Positions 1 through 10,439 of a DNA stretch of 64,000 bases are shown here, in pieces (the first letter of the stretch is position 1; every line of letters begins with the position of its first letter). The stretch is taken from the NCBI RefSeq assembly GCF_900591205.1, contig NZ_UUPU01000020.1, positions 62,001-126,000 of the forward strand. The letters run 5' to 3'. The position numbers were made by a program, and so were the translations under genes. This DNA is from Pseudomonas viridiflava. GTDB taxonomy: Bacteria; Pseudomonadota; Gammaproteobacteria; Pseudomonadales; Pseudomonadaceae. The notes below the pieces were generated by a model, which was not told the DNA's origin, made no database searches, and saw nothing but the letters and a program-made list of their open reading frames with translations.

Positions 1-321
1 TATGACCGCGCCGCAGTACAGCCCGGACAGGGTCTTCATCACTTGAATCACTTCATGGCTGGCCAGCCCGTAGAAGATGTATTTACCTTCCCGACGGGTG
101 GCAACCAACCCTTCGTCACGCAGGATGCCCAACTGCTGAGACAGCGTGGGCTGGCGCACGCCGGTCATGGTTTCCAGCACACCGACGTTGCGCTCGCCCT
201 GGGTCAACTGGCAGAGAATCAACAAGCGATCCTCATTTGCCAGCGCCTTGAGCAATGAGCACGCCTTGGACGCCGATGCGCGCAACTGGGCGACTTCGCC
301 CTCACTCAGAGTAGATTCCAT
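1..321 (-). CDS. bigR: ArsR/SmtB-family repressor, BigR-like (3' end cut by window edge)
   Basis: Winged-helix repressor of the ArsR/SmtB family; the ATG is at 321 and the frame runs off base 1, so only the last residues are missing (107 codons visible). The recognition helix is around residues 47-67 (motif RQPTLSQQL), followed by the beta wing (REGKYIFYGL). Cysteines are visible at residues 21, 37 and 103. In BigR/SqrR-type sulfide sensors two cysteines, one in the second helix and one near the C-terminus, form the persulfide/disulfide switch; C37 and C103 fit those places. The gene is divergent from a persulfide-dioxygenase-like hydrolase and shares a palindrome with it, which is the BigR arrangement. 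Assigning the signal (sulfane sulfur rather than metal) is inference from this context. Confidence 0.8.
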   Translation of the reverse strand, partial: MESTLSEGEVAQLRASASKACSLLKALANEDRLLILCQLTQGERNVGVLETMTGVRQPTLSQQLGILRDEGLVATRREGKYIFYGLASHEVIQVMKTLSGLYCGAVI

Positions 322-358
322 TTGCCTCGGGTCCTTTAACTCACTTAAGCTCAAAACA

Positions 359-374
359 TTATGTGTAAACATAA
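359..374. promoter_or_regulatory. Palindromic operator between the ArsR gene and the hydrolase
   Basis: TTATGT-N4-ACATAA is a perfect 6+6 inverted repeat in the AT-rich 109-bp gap between two divergent genes. ArsR-family repressors bind such short dyads. It lies 38 bp before the repressor start and 57 bp before the hydrolase start, so it could control both promoters. Confidence 0.5.
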
Positions 375-430
375 ACTGATTGTAACTACTTTTTTCCTCA
401 GCACTCTTTTCCACAGCAGGAACCGCCGCC

Positions 431-1294
431 ATGCCAGCGTTGATTCAAGCCTTTCTGGACGAGGCATCGTCGACCTACACCTACGTCGTCTATGAAGCGG
501 ATGGCGGCCCCTGCGCCATCGTCGATTCGGTGCTCAACTACGACCCGGCTTCGGGGCGCACCGATACGGCCCAGGCCGACAAGGTCATCGCGTTTGTGCA
601 TGAGCACGGCCTGCAGGTGCAATGGCTGCTGGAAACCCACGCCCATGCCGACCACTTATCCGCCGCGCCTTACCTGCGGCGCATACTCGGCGGCAAGATC
701 GCTATCGGCCAGTCGATCAGCAAAGTGCAGGATGTGTTCAAGCACCTGTTCAACCTGGAGCCGGAATTTCGCGTGGACGGCTCGCAGTTCGACCATTTGT
801 TCGCGCCGGATGAAATCTTCCATATCGGCAACTTGAAAGCCCAGGCCCTGCACGTGCCCGGCCATACCCCGGCGGACATGGCCTACCTGATAGATGGCCG
901 GTTGATCCTGGTGGGCGACACCCTGTTCATGCCCGACGTGGGCACGGCGCGCTGCGACTTCCCTGGCGGTGATGCGCGGCAGTTGTATGCGTCAATGCGC
1001 AAGTTGCTGGCCTTCCCGACTGAAACCCGGCTGTACGTGTGCCATGACTATCCGCCAGAGGGCCGTGAGGCCAAGTGCCTGACCACCGTGGCGCAACAGC
1101 GCGCAGGGAATATCCATGTGCATGATGGGGTGGATGAGGCGGCGTTTGTGCAGATGCGCACCAAACGCGATGCCGGGCTGGGGATGCCGACGCTGCTGCT
1201 GCCGGCGATCCAGGTAAACGTGCGGGCGGGGAATATGCCGCCGGCGGAAGAAAACGGCGTGGTCTATCTCAAGATCCCACTCAACCAACTTTGA
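431..1294 (+). CDS. MBL-fold metallo-hydrolase, persulfide dioxygenase (ETHE1/Blh) type
   Basis: Metallo-beta-lactamase-fold enzyme of 287 residues. The metal-binding motif THAHADH is at residues 69-75, with further ligands at H145 (VPGHTPAD), D163 (VGDTLF) and H205 (VCHDY). This spacing and the conserved GTARCDFPGGD segment match the ETHE1/Blh persulfide dioxygenases, which use one Fe(II) to oxidise glutathione persulfide to sulfite. Being divergent from a BigR-like sensor supports a role in sulfide/sulfane sulfur detoxification. No rhodanese domain is fused and no sulfide:quinone reductase is visible in the window. The ATG at 431 gives the expected family length, although the Shine-Dalgarno sequence is weak. 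Confidence 0.82.
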   Translation: MPALIQAFLDEASSTYTYVVYEADGGPCAIVDSVLNYDPASGRTDTAQADKVIAFVHEHGLQVQWLLETHAHADHLSAAPYLRRILGGKIAIGQSISKVQDVFKHLFNLEPEFRVDGSQFDHLFAPDEIFHIGNLKAQALHVPGHTPADMAYLIDGRLILVGDTLFMPDVGTARCDFPGGDARQLYASMRKLLAFPTETRLYVCHDYPPEGREAKCLTTVAQQRAGNIHVHDGVDEAAFVQMRTKRDAGLGMPTLLLPAIQVNVRAGNMPPAEENGVVYLKIPLNQL

Positions 1295-1307
1295 AACACT
1301 ATTTAAA

Positions 1308-1396
1308 TGTGGGAGGGGGCCTGCTCCCGATGGCAGTGTGTCAGTCAGCTCATCTGTTACTGATACACCGCTATCGGGGGCAAGCCCCCTCCCACA
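1308..1396. repeat. REPIN (inverted REP doublet, GGGGGCTTGCCCCC type)
   Basis: Two inverted REP units (TGTGGGAGGGGGCCTGCTCCC and its counterpart ending GCCCCCTCCCACA) flank a short spacer between convergent genes. This is the non-autonomous hairpin repeat typical of fluorescent pseudomonads. It may also end transcripts from both sides. Confidence 0.85.
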
Positions 1397-1412
1397 TGGG
1401 TACTGTGTTGTG

Positions 1413-1901
1413 TCAGGAGCCCAGGCTTATGCCATTGGCCGGCAGCGGCAGCGCCGTCTTGTAGCGCACCTGCTTGAGCGCAAAGCTTGAGCGGATATTG
1501 GCCACCCCCGGCACCTTGGTCAAAAAGTCCATCATGAAGCGCTCCAGCGACTGGATTGTCGGCACCAGCACGCGGATCAGGTAATCCGGATCGCCAGCCA
1601 TCAGGTAACACTCCATCACCTCGGGCCGATCCGAAATCGCCCCCTCAAACTGCTGTAGCGCCAGCTCGTTCTGTTTTTCCAGGCTCACATGGATGAACAC
1701 GTTCACATGCAGCCCCAGCAAATCGGCGTCGAGCAGCGTGACCTGGTCGCGAATCAGGCCCAATTCTTCCATTGCCTTCACCCGGTTGAAACACGGCGTG
1801 GGCGACAGGTTGACCGAGCGGGCCAGGTCGGCATTAGTGATCCGGGCATTCTCCTGCAAGGCGTTGAGAATGCCGATATCGGTACGGTCCAGTTTGCGCA
1901 T
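1413..1901 (-). CDS. bkdR: Lrp/AsnC-family activator of the bkd operon
   Basis: A 162-residue Lrp/AsnC regulator: N-terminal helix-turn-helix (residues about 5-55, [20 protein letters not shown]) followed by the RAM ligand-binding domain ([15 protein letters not shown]). It is divergent from bkdA1, separated by 195 bp, as in P. putida, where BkdR activates the branched-chain keto acid dehydrogenase operon in response to branched-chain amino acids. The ATG at 1901 places the HTH at the usual distance from the N-terminus. Identification as BkdR relies mainly on synteny plus the family match. Confidence 0.9.
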   Translation of the reverse strand: MRKLDRTDIGILNALQENARITNADLARSVNLSPTPCFNRVKAMEELGLIRDQVTLLDADLLGLHVNVFIHVSLEKQNELALQQFEGAISDRPEVMECYLMAGDPDYLIRVLVPTIQSLERFMMDFLTKVPGVANIRSSFALKQVRYKTALPLPANGISLGS

Positions 1902-3332
<1,431 letters not shown>

Positions 3333-3333
3333 G

Positions 3334-4392
3334 ATGAACGATCACAACAACAGTATCGAATTGGAAACCGCCATGACCACCACCACCATGACCATGATCC
3401 AGGCCCTGCGCTCGGCCATGGATGTGATGCTCGAACGTGACGACAACGTGGTGGTGTTCGGCCAGGACGTCGGCTACTTCGGCGGCGTGTTCCGTTGCAC
3501 CGAAGGTTTGCAGACCAAATACGGCAGCTCGCGGGTATTCGACGCGCCGATCTCGGAAAGCGGCATCGTCGGCGTCGCGGTCGGTATGGGTGCCTATGGC
3601 TTGCGCCCGGTGGCGGAAATCCAGTTCGCCGACTACGTCTACCCCGCCACCGACCAGATCATTTCCGAAGCGGCGCGCCTGCGTTATCGTTCGGCCGGCC
3701 AGTTCACCGCGCCGCTGACCATGCGCATGCCCTGCGGCGGCGGCATTTACGGCGGCCAGACCCACAGCCAGAGCATCGAAGCGGTATTCACCCAGGTCTG
3801 CGGCCTGCGCACGGTGATGCCGTCCAACCCGTATGACGCCAAGGGCCTGCTGATCGCCTCGATTGAAAACGACGACCCGGTGATCTTCCTGGAGCCGAAA
3901 CGCCTGTACAACGGCCCGTTCGATGGCCATCACGACCGCCCGGTAACCCCGTGGTCGAAACACCCGCAAGCGCAAGTGCCGGACGGTTACTACACCGTGC
4001 CGCTGGACGTGGCCGCCATCGTGCGCCCGGGTTCGGCAGTGACCGTGCTGACCTACGGCACCACCGTGTATGTGTCGCAAGTCGCCGCCGAAGAAACCGG
4101 CATCGACGCCGAAGTCATCGACCTGCGCAGCCTGTGGCCGCTGGACCTGGAAACCATCGTCAAATCGGTGAAAAAGACCGGCCGCTGCGTGGTGGTGCAT
4201 GAAGCCACGCGCACCTGTGGCTTTGGTGCCGAGCTGGTGTCGTTGGTGCAGGAGCATTGCTTCCACCACCTGGAAGCGCCGATCGAACGCGTCACCGGTT
4301 GGGACACCCCCTACCCGCACGCGCAGGAGTGGGCGTATTTCCCAGGGCCGTCCCGCGTGGGCGCGGCGTTGAAACGGGTTATGGAGGTCTGA
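3334..4392 (+). CDS. bkdA2: Branched-chain 2-oxoacid dehydrogenase E1 beta subunit
   Basis: E1 beta subunit (352 residues), partner of BkdA1 in the alpha2beta2 decarboxylase. It has the transketolase pyrimidine-binding domain in the N-terminal half (VVVFGQDVGYFGGVF, PISESGIVG) and the transketolase C-terminal domain (VLTYGTTVYV, VVVHEATRTCGFGAEL). The ATG at 3334, one base after the bkdA1 stop, matches the start known in P. putida (MNDHNNSI); an internal ATG at 3373 would also give a complete domain. It abuts bkdB, which starts at the next base after the stop. Confidence 0.97.
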   Translation: MNDHNNSIELETAMTTTTMTMIQALRSAMDVMLERDDNVVVFGQDVGYFGGVFRCTEGLQTKYGSSRVFDAPISESGIVGVAVGMGAYGLRPVAEIQFADYVYPATDQIISEAARLRYRSAGQFTAPLTMRMPCGGGIYGGQTHSQSIEAVFTQVCGLRTVMPSNPYDAKGLLIASIENDDPVIFLEPKRLYNGPFDGHHDRPVTPWSKHPQAQVPDGYYTVPLDVAAIVRPGSAVTVLTYGTTVYVSQVAAEETGIDAEVIDLRSLWPLDLETIVKSVKKTGRCVVVHEATRTCGFGAELVSLVQEHCFHHLEAPIERVTGWDTPYPHAQEWAYFPGPSRVGAALKRVMEV

Positions 4393-5655
4393 ATGGGCAC
4401 GCACGTTATCAAGATGCCGGACATTGGCGAAGGCATCGCGGAAGTTGAACTGTCGGTATGGCACGTGAAGGTCGGCGACTTGGTGGTTGAAGACCAGGTG
4501 CTGGCGGATGTGATGACCGACAAGGCGATGGTGGACATTCCCTCGCCGGTTCACGGCAAGGTGATTTCCCTCGGCGGTGAGCCGGGTGAAGTCATGGCCG
4601 TGGGCAGTATTTTGATCAGTATTGAAGTGGAAGGCGCGGGTAACGCCAAGGATGCGCCAGTGGCGCAGGAGGCGCAGGAGGCCCCAGGGGCTGCGCCCGT
4701 CGTTGAAGCCAAACCGGCCCCCGTCGTTGCGAGTAAGCCCGTCGTGAAACCCGCTGCGGCACCCGTCGCCCGCGAGGCCGACGAACGCCCCCTGGCCTCC
4801 CCCGCCGTGCGCAAGCACGCTTTGGACGCCGGTATTCAGTTGCGCCTGGTGCAGGGCACGGGGCCGGCGGGCCGGGTTCTGCACGAAGACCTCGACGCCT
4901 ACCTGCAACAAGGCACGTCCAGACCTTCCACAGCGGCCAACCCCTACGCCGAACGCAACGACGAAGAGCAGATCCCGGTGATCGGCATGCGCCGCAAGAT
5001 CGCCCAGCGCATGCAGGACGCCACCCGCCGCGCCGCGCATTTCAGCTATGTGGAAGAAATCGACGTCACGGCCCTCGACGAGCTGCGCGTGCACCTCAAT
5101 GAGAAGCACGGCGCTGCACGCGGCAAGCTGACCCTGCTGCCGTTTATCGTGCGCGCCATGGTCGTGGCGCTGCGCGATTTCCCGCAGATCAATGCGCGTT
5201 ACGACGACGAGAACCAGGTCATCACCCGCCTTGGCGCGGTGCACGTGGGTGTCGCCACCCAAAGCGACGTGGGCCTGATGGTGCCGGTGGTGCGGCACGC
5301 CGAAGCCCGCAGCCTGTGGGGCAACGCCGAGGAAATCGCACGTTTGGCCACGGCTGCGCGCAATGGCAAGGCCAGCCGCGACGAGCTGTCAGGTTCGACC
5401 ATCACCCTGACCAGCCTCGGTGCGCTGGGCGGAATCGTCAGCACCCCGGTGCTGAACCTGCCGGAAGTCGCGATCGTCGGCGTCAACCGTATTGTTGAGC
5501 GGCCGATGGTGATCAAGGGCCAGATCGTGATCCGCAAGATGATGAACCTCTCCAGCTCCTTCGATCACCGCGTGGTCGACGGCATGGACGCGGCGCAATT
5601 CATCCAGGCCGTTCGCGGCCTGCTCGAACAACCCGCCAGCCTGTTCCTGGAGTAA
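4393..5655 (+). CDS. bkdB: Branched-chain 2-oxoacid dehydrogenase E2, dihydrolipoyl transacylase
   Basis: E2 core of the complex (420 residues). Domains in order: lipoyl domain 1-80 with the lipoylated lysine K44 in [12 protein letters not shown]; Ala/Pro-rich linker about 80-135; peripheral subunit-binding domain about 137-175 ([13 protein letters not shown]); and catalytic acyltransferase domain to the end, with the active-site motif SFDHRVVDG near residue 390. It transfers the acyl group from E1 to CoA. It sits between the E1 genes and the dedicated E3 gene, with 4 bp to lpdV. Confidence 0.97.
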   Translation: MGTHVIKMPDIGEGIAEVELSVWHVKVGDLVVEDQVLADVMTDKAMVDIPSPVHGKVISLGGEPGEVMAVGSILISIEVEGAGNAKDAPVAQEAQEAPGAAPVVEAKPAPVVASKPVVKPAAAPVAREADERPLASPAVRKHALDAGIQLRLVQGTGPAGRVLHEDLDAYLQQGTSRPSTAANPYAERNDEEQIPVIGMRRKIAQRMQDATRRAAHFSYVEEIDVTALDELRVHLNEKHGAARGKLTLLPFIVRAMVVALRDFPQINARYDDENQVITRLGAVHVGVATQSDVGLMVPVVRHAEARSLWGNAEEIARLATAARNGKASRDELSGSTITLTSLGALGGIVSTPVLNLPEVAIVGVNRIVERPMVIKGQIVIRKMMNLSSSFDHRVVDGMDAAQFIQAVRGLLEQPASLFLE

Positions 5656-5659
5656 GCGC

Positions 5660-7039
5660 ATGACTCAGACATTGCACACCACCCTGCTGATTATCGGCGG
5701 TGGGCCGGGCGGCTATGTGGCGGCGATTCGCGCCGGCCAGCTAGGCATCCCGACCATTCTGGTAGAAGGCCAGGCGCTGGGCGGCACCTGCCTGAACATC
5801 GGCTGCATTCCATCAAAAGCCTTGATCCATGTGGCCGAACAGTTCCAGCAAACCGTGCACCACAGCCAGGGCTCGCAACTGGGTATCGAAGTGGATGTAC
5901 CCACGCTGGATATCCGCAAAAGCGTGGAATGGAAAGACGGCATCGTCGACCGCCTGACCACCGGCGTCGCCGCGCTGCTGAAGAAGCACAAAGTGCAGGT
6001 CATCCAGGGTTGGGCCACGGTGGTCGACGGCAAGACGGTCGACGTCGGCGACCAGCGCATCCAGTGTGAACATCTGCTGCTGGCCACTGGTTCGAAAAGC
6101 GTCAACCTGCCGATGCTGCCGATTGGCGGGCCGATCATCTCCTCTACCGAAGCGCTGGCCCCCACTCGCGTACCCAAGCGCCTGATTGTGGTCGGCGGCG
6201 GCTACATTGGCCTGGAGCTGGGGATCGCGTACCGCAAGCTCGGGGCCGAAGTCAGTGTGGTCGAGGCCCAGGACCGCATCCTGCCGGCCTATGACGCCGA
6301 GCTGACACAACCGGTGAATGAATCCCTCAAGCAATTGGGTGTGAAGCTGTACCTCAAGCACAGCGTCACAGGTTTCGAGCACAATCAGCTGCAAGTACGC
6401 GACCCAGAGGGCGAGACGCTGTCGCTGGAAACCGAGCAGGTACTGGTGGCCGTTGGTCGCAAACCGAACACCCAGGGCTGGAACCTCGAAGCGCTGAACC
6501 TTGCGATGAAGGGTTCGGCGATCAAGATCGACCACCAGTGCCAGACCAGCATGCGCAATGTGTGGGCGATCGGCGACGTGAGCGGCGAGCCGATGCTGGC
6601 GCACCGGGCCATGGCGCAAGGTGAGATGGTAGCCGAACTGATCAGCGGTAAATCCCGTGAATTCAACCCGGCGGCGATCCCGGCAGTGTGCTTTACCGAC
6701 CCGGAACTGGTGGTGGTCGGCAAGACGCCCGATGACGCCAAGGCGGCCGGCCTGGACTGTATCGTCTCGAGCTTCCCGTTCGCGGCCAACGGTCGGGCGA
6801 TGACGCTGGAGTCGAAAACCGGCTTCGTGCGGGTGGTGGCGCGGCGTGACAACCACCTGATCGTCGGCTGGCAAGCCGTAGGCGCGGGCGTGTCCGAACT
6901 GTCCACGGCCTTCGGCCTGAGCCTGGAAATGGGCGCACGCCTGGAAGACGTGGCCGGCACCATCCATGCTCATCCGACGCTCGGCGAAGCCGTGCAGGAA
7001 GCGGCATTGAGAGCATTAGGGCACGCGCTGCACCTGTAA
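5660..7039 (+). CDS. lpdV: Dihydrolipoyl dehydrogenase (E3) of the branched-chain complex, LPD-Val
   Basis: FAD-dependent disulfide oxidoreductase of 459 residues that reoxidises the E2 lipoyl group with NAD+. Visible features are the FAD-binding [10 protein letters not shown] near residue 14, the redox-active disulfide [13 protein letters not shown], the NAD-binding [10 protein letters not shown], and the C-terminal dimer-interface histidine in HAHPTLGEA. Its place as last gene of the bkd operon identifies it as LpdV rather than the general Lpd used by the 2-oxoglutarate complex. A REPIN follows 16 bp after the stop. Confidence 0.96.
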   Translation: MTQTLHTTLLIIGGGPGGYVAAIRAGQLGIPTILVEGQALGGTCLNIGCIPSKALIHVAEQFQQTVHHSQGSQLGIEVDVPTLDIRKSVEWKDGIVDRLTTGVAALLKKHKVQVIQGWATVVDGKTVDVGDQRIQCEHLLLATGSKSVNLPMLPIGGPIISSTEALAPTRVPKRLIVVGGGYIGLELGIAYRKLGAEVSVVEAQDRILPAYDAELTQPVNESLKQLGVKLYLKHSVTGFEHNQLQVRDPEGETLSLETEQVLVAVGRKPNTQGWNLEALNLAMKGSAIKIDHQCQTSMRNVWAIGDVSGEPMLAHRAMAQGEMVAELISGKSREFNPAAIPAVCFTDPELVVVGKTPDDAKAAGLDCIVSSFPFAANGRAMTLESKTGFVRVVARRDNHLIVGWQAVGAGVSELSTAFGLSLEMGARLEDVAGTIHAHPTLGEAVQEAALRALGHALHL

Positions 7040-7055
7040 CCTGGCGCAGATCCTG

Positions 7056-7144
7056 TGTGGGAGCGGGCTTGCTCGCGAAAGCGGTGGATCAGTCACAGTT
7101 GTATTGACTGACACCCTGCATTCGCGAGCAAGCCCGCTCCCACA
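7056..7144. repeat. REPIN (GCGGGCTTGCTCGCGA type)
   Basis: Inverted REP pair TGTGGGAGCGGGCTTGCTCG / CGAGCAAGCCCGCTCCCACA around a spacer, between lpdV and the aminotransferase gene. Its core differs from the element at 1308-1396, so this is a second REP subfamily. Confidence 0.88.
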
Positions 7145-7236
7145 CAAAGCAAGAATGAAGTATTGTTGCGCCCATCCAGAAAAAAAACCGACAAGCCTGC
7201 CTTCGACCAGGCGGTTGACCAGAGATAGAGGGTGTC

Positions 7237-8256
7237 ATGGGTAACGAAAGCATCAATTGGGACAAGCTGGGTTTTGACTACATCAAGACCGACAAACGGT
7301 TTCTCCAAGTCTGGAAAAACGGCGAGTGGCAAGCAGGCACCCTGACCGACGACAACGTGCTGCACATCAGCGAGGGCTCCACTGCCCTGCATTATGGCCA
7401 GCAGTGCTTCGAGGGCCTCAAAGCCTACCGCTGCAAGGACGGCTCGATCAACCTGTTCCGCCCGGACCAGAACGCCGCCCGCATGCAGCGCAGCTGTGCC
7501 CGCCTGCTGATGCCGCACGTGTCGACCGAAGACTTCATTGAAGCCTGCAAGCAAGTGGTCAAGGCCAACGAGCGGTTCATCCCGCCCTACGGCAGCGGCG
7601 GCGCGCTGTACCTGCGCCCGTTCGTGATCGGCACCGGTGACAACATCGGCGTGCGTACCGCGCCGGAATTCATCTTCTCGGTGTTCGCGATCCCGGTCGG
7701 TGCCTACTTCAAAGGCGGCCTGGTGCCGCACAACTTCCAGATCTCCACCTTCGACCGCGCCGCGCCACAGGGCACCGGTGCCGCCAAGGTCGGTGGCAAC
7801 TACGCCGCCAGCCTGATGCCGGGTGCCGAAGCGAAGAAATCCGGTTTCGCCGACGCGATCTACCTGGACCCGATGACCCACTCGAAAATCGAAGAGGTCG
7901 GTTCGGCCAACTTCTTCGGGATCACCCACGACAATAAGTTCATCACGCCGAAGTCGCCTTCGGTGCTGCCAGGCATCACCCGCCTGTCGCTGATCGAACT
8001 GGCCCAGACCCGCCTGGGCCTGGAAGTGGTCGAGGGCGAAGTGTTCATCGACAAACTGGACCAGTTCAAGGAAGCCGGTGCCTGCGGGACTGCTGCGGTG
8101 ATCTCGCCGATCGGCGGCATCCAGTACAACGGCAAGCTGCACGTGTTCCACAGCGAAACCGAAGTCGGCCCGATCACCCAGAAGCTCTACAAAGAGCTGA
8201 CCGGCGTGCAGACCGGCGACGTTGAAGCGCCGGCAGGCTGGATCGTCAAGGTCTAA
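7237..8256 (+). CDS. ilvE: Branched-chain amino acid aminotransferase
   Basis: Class IV PLP-dependent aminotransferase of 339 residues that interconverts Val, Leu and Ile with their 2-oxoacids, using 2-oxoglutarate/glutamate. The PLP lysine lies in GAAKVGGNYAAS (about residue 188). The class IV signature region EEVGSANFFGI and the substrate-loop segment GTAAVISPIG are present. The 339-residue length is that of the longer BCAT subfamily rather than the about 308-residue E. coli form. It supplies the keto acids used by the upstream bkd complex, but a REPIN and about 200 bp suggest its own promoter. Confidence 0.93.
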   Translation: MGNESINWDKLGFDYIKTDKRFLQVWKNGEWQAGTLTDDNVLHISEGSTALHYGQQCFEGLKAYRCKDGSINLFRPDQNAARMQRSCARLLMPHVSTEDFIEACKQVVKANERFIPPYGSGGALYLRPFVIGTGDNIGVRTAPEFIFSVFAIPVGAYFKGGLVPHNFQISTFDRAAPQGTGAAKVGGNYAASLMPGAEAKKSGFADAIYLDPMTHSKIEEVGSANFFGITHDNKFITPKSPSVLPGITRLSLIELAQTRLGLEVVEGEVFIDKLDQFKEAGACGTAAVISPIGGIQYNGKLHVFHSETEVGPITQKLYKELTGVQTGDVEAPAGWIVKV

Positions 8257-8284
8257 CCACAACACCAGCAACACCACAAAACCC

Positions 8285-8312
8285 TGTGGGAGCTGGCTTG
8301 CCAGCTCCCACA
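8285..8312. repeat. Single REP palindrome / probable bidirectional terminator
   Basis: TGTGGGAGCTGG-CTTG-CCAGCTCCCACA is a perfect 12-bp stem with a 4-nt loop between the convergent stops of ilvE and the acetyltransferase gene. Unlike the other copies it is a single unit collapsed to a tight hairpin, and it could stop transcription from both sides. Confidence 0.75.
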
Positions 8313-8329
8313 TTTGATCTGCAACATTC

Positions 8330-9223
8330 TCAGGATTGAGATGGAATATTCACCGCAATCTTCTTCCCCATGCTGATTCTCGCCTCCACGCCATACCCCA
8401 ACGCCTCATAGAACCCCGCCACCGCGTCATTGCCACTGGTGATCTGCAGATTGATCTTCATGCAGCCCAACGCCGTCAGTGCCTGTTCCGCATACCGCAC
8501 CAGCGAGGAACCCAGGCCATGACGCCGATAGTCAGTGTGTACGGCCACTGAATACAGCCAGCCGCGATGGCCGTCGTAGCCGGCAAGAATCGTCCCGATC
8601 ACGGTTTTTTTGTCGGTCGCGACGAAAAACAGTCCATCGTTGACGGCCAGCTTTTTATCAATCGCCAACGTTGGCAGGTTATGTGCGGTGTCGTAGCCAA
8701 AGGCTTCCTGCCATAAGGCCACGACTTGGGCACGGTGCTGGCGGTCGCGATACGGCCCGATGGGATGGCGGGACAGCAGCGCCTTCTCCATCACCAGCGT
8801 CCGCTCGTTACCGTGGTAGACGTCGCGCACGGTATGAAACCCCAGCGTGGTATAGAACGGCTCCGCCGTCAGCGAGGACGGCACGCTCAGTACCGTCACC
8901 CCGGCCTCGCGGGCGCGCAACTCGATTTCAATCATCAACAGCCGACCAATCCCCCGTCCTTGCAGCGCCGGATTGACGAACACCGAGCGCACCACATTCC
9001 CATCGAGCGCCGCCGTGGCAACAACCACCTGGTCCTGGATCGCCACCAGCACCACGCGGCGCTTGAGCAGTTCCAGCACTGCCTCGGGCGTGAAGTTGCT
9101 GGCCACCCGTGCAATCACATCGGCCGGGTAATCCTGCGCATTGCTGCTGTGCAGGGCGGCCAGGATGACCTGGCTGATGCCCTCGGCATCGGTGGTTTGG
9201 GCAAGACGAACAGCGGTAGACAT
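8330..9223 (-). CDS. Tandem GNAT-domain N-acetyltransferase
   Basis: A 297-residue protein with two GNAT folds. The N-terminal domain (about 1-145) carries the acetyl-CoA loop NPALQGRGIGRLLM. The C-terminal domain (about 150-297) resembles YpeA-type acetyltransferases, with HTDYRRHGLGSSLV and the NDAVAGFYEALGY segment. Each half keeps the R/Q-x-x-G-x-G/A motif, so both may bind acetyl-CoA. The substrate cannot be told from sequence. It stands alone between REP elements. The ATG at 9223 is the only start that keeps the first beta strand. Confidence 0.82.
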   Translation of the reverse strand: MSTAVRLAQTTDAEGISQVILAALHSSNAQDYPADVIARVASNFTPEAVLELLKRRVVLVAIQDQVVVATAALDGNVVRSVFVNPALQGRGIGRLLMIEIELRAREAGVTVLSVPSSLTAEPFYTTLGFHTVRDVYHGNERTLVMEKALLSRHPIGPYRDRQHRAQVVALWQEAFGYDTAHNLPTLAIDKKLAVNDGLFFVATDKKTVIGTILAGYDGHRGWLYSVAVHTDYRRHGLGSSLVRYAEQALTALGCMKINLQITSGNDAVAGFYEALGYGVEARISMGKKIAVNIPSQS

Positions 9224-9268
9224 GCATTCTCCTTCCTGGCTCGGGTGTCACGACCGCCACCATACTAA

Positions 9269-9347
9269 TGTGGGAGCTGGCTTGCCTGCGATAGCGGTCT
9301 GTCAGTCAGAGCGTCTAGTCCGCCATCGCAGGCAAGCCAGCTCCCAC
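9269..9347. repeat. REPIN (GCTGGCTTGCCTGCGA type)
   Basis: TGTGGGAGCTGGCTTGCCTG and the inverted CAGGCAAGCCAGCTCCCACC flank a spacer upstream of the acetyltransferase start. This is the third REP core type in the window. Confidence 0.86.
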
Positions 9348-9500
9348 CGTTTGAACCCGTTCCAACCCTAACAGCCGATTCGGCTGCCTCAACCCCCTTT
9401 TCAGCTTTCCCGGCTGAACCGCCCCGCGATATCAGCCGGGATCGCCCCACCACAACGCACAAAATAGCCCCACAGCTCAACCCCATGGACCCGTGCACCC

Positions 9501-10428
9501 ATGCAAACCACCAACACCGTCTTGATGATTCGCCCAGCGCGCTTTGCCTTCAACCCGGACACCGCGATCAACAACCGCTTCCAACGCCCGCCCCCTCGAC
9601 CCACTCAGTGCGCAGCGCAAAGCGCTGGAAGAGTTCGACGGCTATGTCGACACCCTGCGCCGGCACGGCGTGGAAGTGCTGGTGGTGCAGGACACCCTGG
9701 CGCCCCACACTCCGGACTCGATCTTCCCCAACAACTGGTGGAGCAGCCACGCCGACGGCAGCCTGGTGCTGTACCCGATGGAAGGCCGGAACCGACGACT
9801 GGAACGCAACAAGGGCGTGCTGCACGTGCTGGAGCAGCGCTTTGCGATAAAACACACGATTGACCTGAGCCACCTCGAACAACAGAACATTTTCCTCGAA
9901 GGCACCGGCAGCATGGTGCTCGACCGCCAACACCGCATCAGCTACGCCTGCCACTCCGGGCGCACTCACCACGACGCCCTGCGCCAGTTTGCCGAGCGCC
10001 TCGACTACCAGCTGTGCGTGTTCCACGCCGTCGACCGCGATCACGCGCCGATCTACCACAGCAACGTGATGATGAGTGTCGGCCGCGACCTCTCGGTGGT
10101 GTGCCTGCAAGCCCTGCCCGATGCCGACGAGCGCCAGGCCCTGGAACGCTCCCTGCGCGACACCGGCAAGGACATCCTCGGCCTCGACTTCGACCAGCTC
10201 GAAGCCTTCGCCGGCAACATGCTCGAAGTCCACGACCGCGACGGCCAGCCGCTGCTGGTGATGTCCGCCAGCGCCTGGGCTGCCCTGCAACCCGCCCAGC
10301 GTCGGCACGTGGAGCGCCATACAAGACCGGTGGTGGTGAACATCGACACCATCGAACGCATCGGCGGTGGCAGCGCACGCTGCATGCTGGCCGAAGTGCA
10401 CCTGCCGGCCCGTCCTTCATTTCAATAA
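9501..10428 (+). pseudogene. ctlX: Citrulline hydrolase CtlX-type amidinotransferase-fold enzyme, frameshifted
   Basis: The natural start is the ATG at 9501 (MQTTNTVLMIRPARF, a CtlX-like N-terminus), but that frame is lost at the C-run 9591-9595. Removing one C restores the sequence ...NNRFQRPPLDPLSAQ and joins it to the main body, which is open to 10428. The body has the guanidino-group-modifying enzyme hallmarks FPNNWWSSH, EGTGSMVLDR, the histidine in HSNVMMSVG and the catalytic cysteine in GGGSARCM near the C-terminus. CtlX-type enzymes hydrolyse citrulline to ornithine, which fits the ornithine cyclodeaminase gene 11 bp downstream. As given, translation could only restart internally (TTG 9544) and would have a wrong N-terminus. 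A homopolymer sequencing error is as likely as a real mutation. Confidence 0.75.
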
Positions 10429-10439
10429 GGAGTCTTCCC

